DNA of 64,000 nucleotides from Candidatus Cryptobacteroides excrementipullorum (GTDB lineage: Bacteria; Bacteroidota; Bacteroidia; Bacteroidales; UBA932): the NCBI GenBank assembly GCA_017695065.1, contig JADILZ010000018.1:1-64000 (forward strand), read 5' to 3'. How positions within the stretch are numbered: the first letter of the stretch is position 1; every line of letters begins with the position of its first letter. Positions 60,979-64,000 of the stretch are shown here, piece by piece. The notes beneath the pieces are model-generated. The model saw only the letters and a list, made by a program, of their open reading frames with translations. It searched no databases and was not told the origin of the DNA. The position numbers were made by a program, and so were the translations under genes.

Positions 60979-62275
60979 CAGTTTTCTTGGTTTTTACAGT
61001 TTTCTTCCTGGCGGCAGGCTTCTTCGCAGGAGCCTTTTTCTCCGTCTTGTGAGTTTTTGAGGCTGCAAATTTAGCATCAGAAAATGAAATTGCATCATCT
61101 ACCCTGATAATAAAATCGCTCAAAACATTCATATAATTTATAAATGCCTCATACGGAGTGTCATACGGGTTGAAATATTTGTGGACAGCACCGTCTGAGA
61201 AAAACTTCGTGCACATATAATAGAAGTGGTCGCTCTCCTGGAGATGCCCGAAATCCGACCAGAGGACCGGATCGTTGAGGATTGAGAGTTTTTCGGTGAG
61301 TCCGTACAGTTTGTTGAAGGCATCGTTCTGGAGTTCATTCCCGAGCCATGCGCTGACATCCCTCTCCTCGTCAGCCCATGAAATGGCGTCAGGGACTTCG
61401 AGCTCACCTACCGGCTTGTGCTTCTTGGCGGCCTGTGTCGGTGTAACGAACTCGAATTCACCGTCCTGAAGGATAACCTCAGGAAGATACCTCATGAAGT
61501 CGAAGATACCGCTCTGGGCTTTCTGATGCTCCCCGAACGTCTCATAGTCCATGAACAGGTTCACTATTTCGTCGTTCTGGGCAGAGGCCTTGATCCATGC
61601 AAGATATTTCTCCCCGGTGAGAGGCCAGTCTGGCCAGCTCTTGTCAGAGAAACGGAACGCGATGTCATCGCTGAGAGTCGAGTTCTTAAGCAAGAGCTTG
61701 AGATCCGGAGCCTGCGCACCGCTGTATAGGTAATTCGGGCTCTTCCAGCCGAGCACATGCTTAGCGCCTTCAGTTAACATTGTCTTGAACCCGAGGTCAT
61801 AGACCATGGCCCCTATGGCATCCGAATATATGAGCTCGGTGTTCCTGAAGGCCTTCGGGGTCACGCCGAAATAACTCTTTATAGCTGCCTTGTGCTTCTC
61901 CACCTGGTGCTTGAACTCTGCAGGAGAGGCCAGGGATGCGAGAGAATGGTAATAAGTCTCGCAGAGGAATTCGACACATCCTGTGTCGGCAAGTTTCTTG
62001 AAACTTTCGATGACCTCAGGAGCGTAGCGGTCAAACTGCTCCAGGACAGACCCTGAAATCGAGAAAGTCACCTTGAACTGACCCTTATACCTGTTCACAA
62101 GGTCGAGAAGAAGGGCATTGGTAGGGAGATAACATCTCTGGGAGACTCTCCTGAGGATTGTCCTGTTGGCGAAATCATCATAGTAGTGAGAGTCCTTCCC
62201 TATGTCAAAGAATCTGTATAGTCTCAATCTGTTCGGCTGGTGTACCTGGAAATACAGACAAATGCTTTTTTTCAT
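60971..62275 (-). CDS. GH57 alpha-amylase-type enzyme with lysine-rich tail
   Basis: This 434-residue cytoplasmic protein begins KKSICLYFQVHQPNRLRLYR, the GH57 opening with HQP. AFRNTELIYSDAIG near residue 144 carries the nucleophile Glu and LFMDYETFGEHQKA near 240 the acid/base Asp. GH57 members are alpha-amylases or 4-alpha-glucanotransferases. After about residue 405 comes a basic Lys/Ala/Pro/Thr-rich tail (KKAPAKKPAARKKTVKTKK) like a histone H1 tail, unusual in this family. It starts 17 nt after the GT4 gene and overlaps the fusion gene by 8 nt, so it belongs to the storage-glucan operon. Confidence 0.9.
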   Translation of the reverse strand: MKKSICLYFQVHQPNRLRLYRFFDIGKDSHYYDDFANRTILRRVSQRCYLPTNALLLDLVNRYKGQFKVTFSISGSVLEQFDRYAPEVIESFKKLADTGCVEFLCETYYHSLASLASPAEFKHQVEKHKAAIKSYFGVTPKAFRNTELIYSDAIGAMVYDLGFKTMLTEGAKHVLGWKSPNYLYSGAQAPDLKLLLKNSTLSDDIAFRFSDKSWPDWPLTGEKYLAWIKASAQNDEIVNLFMDYETFGEHQKAQSGIFDFMRYLPEVILQDGEFEFVTPTQAAKKHKPVGELEVPDAISWADEERDVSAWLGNELQNDAFNKLYGLTEKLSILNDPVLWSDFGHLQESDHFYYMCTKFFSDGAVHKYFNPYDTPYEAFINYMNVLSDFIIRVDDAISFSDAKFAASKTHKTEKKAPAKKPAARKKTVKTKKTDE

Positions 62276-62292
62276 GGCTTATTTCTTTTTTA

Positions 62293-63582
62293 CTATTTTA
62301 TCACTGATTCATACACTTTTTTAATCTTGAAGGCCGCATTGTTCCACTTGAGGGTGTTGACCTCGTCGTATCCGCACCTTGCAGCCATGTCGGCCATCGC
62401 ACTGTAGTTCAGCAGGCCGTATATCGCGTCAGCCATGGCATCGACATCCCAGAAATCCACCTTGATGGCATATTTCAGGACTTCGGCCACACCCGACTGC
62501 TTGGAAATGATGGTAGGGACATTGGTCCTCATGGCCTCAAGCGGGGAAATCCCGAAAGGCTCGGACACAGACGGCATTATATACACATCCGAAAGGGCGA
62601 ACATCTTCTGCACATCCGCCCCGCGGAGGAACCCCGTGAAATGGAAGCGGTCAGAAATGCCCAGACGGGCCACATGCCTGATACACCTGTTGAGCATGTC
62701 GCCGCTGCCGGCCATAACGAACCTCACGTGCTGGCATCTCTTGAGCACCTTGGCAGCCGCCTCGATGAAGTATTCAGGGCCTTTCTGGAAAGTGACACGG
62801 CCGAGGAAGGTCACCACCTTGTCCTTGACTCCCCTTTCCACATGCATATTCTCCTTTCCGCTGAAATCCACTGCATTGTGAACAGCCACCACCTTCTCTG
62901 GGGCTATTCCGTACCTGTTTATGACGATGTTCCTCGTCAGCTCGCTCACGGCGATCACACAGTCTGCGGCAGCCATTCCCTTGCGCTCTATGTCATAGAC
63001 CCTCGTATCGATCTTGTCATCGCTGCTCCTGTCGAATGAAGTGGCATGGACATGAACCACCAGAGGCTTCCCTGTCAGTTCCTTCGCAGCCACGCCGGCA
63101 AGGTAAGTCAGCCAGTCATGGGCATGGATGACATCGAACTCATCCTTGTGCTGGAGGGCGATGGTCGCACCAACCATGGCATATCTGGCCACCTCCTCCA
63201 TGAGGTTGGAGCCGTATTTGCCCGAGAACTTGTATTTCTGGCCGTAGCTTACAGAGAAGCTCTTGACCTGCTTCTTCCTCTCCTCCTCGACCATTTCGGA
63301 AAAATCCTGAGGGTCGATATAAGGGACCATATTGGAATGGATGTGGACAAAACGCACCTTGTCAAGGAAATCCTCGACAGAGGTAGATACCGTATCCACA
63401 GGCACATCACTGGCATTTATAATGGATACGGCACTTTGGTCCTCGTCACCCGAAGCGGACGGCATCACGAAAAGCACATCCACCCCGTTTGCGGCCAGAC
63501 CCTTTGTCATACCGTAACAGGCAGTCCCGAGTCCTCCGGAAATATAAGGAGGGAACTCCCAACCGAACATCAATACTTTCAT
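62293..63582 (-). CDS. GT4-family glycogen synthase-like glycosyltransferase
   Basis: This 429-residue GT-B enzyme starts KVLMFGWEFPPYISGGLGTA, the glycine-rich donor loop of glycogen/starch-type synthases. VIHAHDWLTYLAGVAAKELT near 148-167, VTFLGRVTFQKGPEYFIEAA near 252-271 and MPSVSEPFGISPLEAMRTNV near 334-353 follow. In Bacteroides this gene is found with GH57 and debranching enzyme in the same order (as in the BT4303-BT4305 locus, by recall). It may prime or extend glucan chains. It overlaps the debranching gene by 4 nt. Confidence 0.88.
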   Translation of the reverse strand: MKVLMFGWEFPPYISGGLGTACYGMTKGLAANGVDVLFVMPSASGDEDQSAVSIINASDVPVDTVSTSVEDFLDKVRFVHIHSNMVPYIDPQDFSEMVEEERKKQVKSFSVSYGQKYKFSGKYGSNLMEEVARYAMVGATIALQHKDEFDVIHAHDWLTYLAGVAAKELTGKPLVVHVHATSFDRSSDDKIDTRVYDIERKGMAAADCVIAVSELTRNIVINRYGIAPEKVVAVHNAVDFSGKENMHVERGVKDKVVTFLGRVTFQKGPEYFIEAAAKVLKRCQHVRFVMAGSGDMLNRCIRHVARLGISDRFHFTGFLRGADVQKMFALSDVYIMPSVSEPFGISPLEAMRTNVPTIISKQSGVAEVLKYAIKVDFWDVDAMADAIYGLLNYSAMADMAARCGYDEVNTLKWNNAAFKIKKVYESVIK

Positions 63583-64000
63583 TTCTGAACCTCCTTATAT
63601 TTATTCATGAGATAATCAGCCCTGAGCAGAGCCGCTGTACTGCAAGCCGAGGATATGGCACCGTGCGGCTCGTGAGGCGGGTCCCCGTCATAAAGCTCGG
63701 AGAAAGCACCCACGCCGTGCTTGTTGATATCCTTGTAGAAGCCTTCGGTAAGGTACTCCGCCTTCTTGAAGAACGAAGGCCCGTTCATACGGAAGCAAGT
63801 GTCAATATAAGGGCTGAGGAGAGACGGGAAGGCACATCCCTGATGGTAAGCCAGATCCCTTTCCGTCTGTGACCCCTCATATACGCCACGGTACTTGGCA
63901 TTCCTCGGTGAGAGGGTCCTGATACCGCGGGATGTCACCAGCTCGTTGTTTATCACCTGCATCACTGCCATCTTCTTAAGGTCATCTATCGGAGAATACG
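63579..64000 (-). CDS. Glycogen debranching enzyme, C-terminal part (runs off window)
   Basis: Only the last 140 or so residues are inside the window; the frame is open through position 64000. VTSRGIRTLSPRNAKYRGVY, AYHQGCAFPSLLSPYIDTC and DGDPPHEPHGAISSACSTAA match the catalytic (alpha/alpha)6 end of amylo-alpha-1,6-glucosidase (GH133-like). The enzyme removes alpha-1,6-linked glucose at branch points left by phosphorylase. It is upstream in the operon and its stop overlaps the GT4 start by 4 nt. The start codon and promoter lie beyond the right edge. Confidence 0.88.
   Translation of the reverse strand, partial: YSPIDDLKKMAVMQVINNELVTSRGIRTLSPRNAKYRGVYEGSQTERDLAYHQGCAFPSLLSPYIDTCFRMNGPSFFKKAEYLTEGFYKDINKHGVGAFSELYDGDPPHEPHGAISSACSTAALLRADYLMNKYKEVQK

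Overview
The window is a chromosomal segment of a Bacteroidota (order Bacteroidales) bacterium. The evidence is a SusC/SusD pair with a sulfatase and a GH20 enzyme, a NigD-like lipoprotein, Bacteroidota-type promoters (TTTG, about 19-20 nt, TAnnTTTG), almost no Shine-Dalgarno sequences, the run nadK-uppS-bamA-ompH, and a storage-glucan operon with a GT3 glycogen synthase fused to a GT35 phosphorylase. Base composition is moderately GC-rich in genes and AT-rich between them. This fits a Rikenellaceae-like or uncultured gut/rumen Bacteroidales lineage, but the family cannot be fixed from sequence reading alone. The whole window looks like core chromosome. I see no prophage, integrase, insertion sequence, CRISPR array or rRNA operon.

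Layout. Positions 1-265 hold a palindrome-rich repeat that is cut by the window edge. From 10726 down to 268 lies a nine-gene minus-strand run: acyl-ACP thioesterase, AspT-type transporter, the two halves of a threonine/serine exporter, a DUF6064-like membrane protein, a Nudix hydrolase, a tandem GT2, a DUF4922-SpoIID fusion and an AmpG-like permease. Several of these suggest envelope or peptidoglycan recycling. From 10.8 to 25.4 kb come an HU-CCDC81-type membrane protein, tRNA-Asn, the envelope-biogenesis run ompH-bamA-uppS-nadK, a divergent pdxJ-ompH2-GT4-LysM/PBP run, then recN, rpoZ, bamD and trxB. From 25.5 to 29.6 kb lie a NigD-like lipoprotein, an ECF sigma factor, a probable anti-sigma/beta-barrel fusion, tRNA-His and a zinc metalloprotease lipoprotein.

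The segment 29.7-39.0 kb is a polysaccharide utilisation locus (GH20, SusC, SusD, Ser-type sulfatase) suited to sulfated N-acetylglucosamine-containing glycans. From 39.3 to 47.7 kb follow an OadA-like carboxyltransferase whose biotin lysine is replaced by glycine, an SDR, a Fur-family regulator with a coupled outer-membrane protein, a GT4, bcp, upp, radC, lspA and a DksA-like protein. From 47.7 to 54.7 kb are ileS, cvpA, tsaB, a cysteine-less thioredoxin-fold lipoprotein, a HIT protein and greA. A second copy of the palindromic repeat (54.75-55.19 kb) separates greA from its best predicted promoter. The right end (55.3-64 kb) carries a small membrane protein, ribF and the storage-glucan operon (debranching enzyme, GT4, GH57, GT3-GT35 fusion), transcribed leftward with overlapping genes.

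No defence system or other clearly new multi-gene system is evident. The least explained signals are the modular palindromic repeat, a 21-nt hairpin tip shared by two otherwise unrelated terminator-like hairpins, and several enzymes that keep their fold but have lost a key residue.
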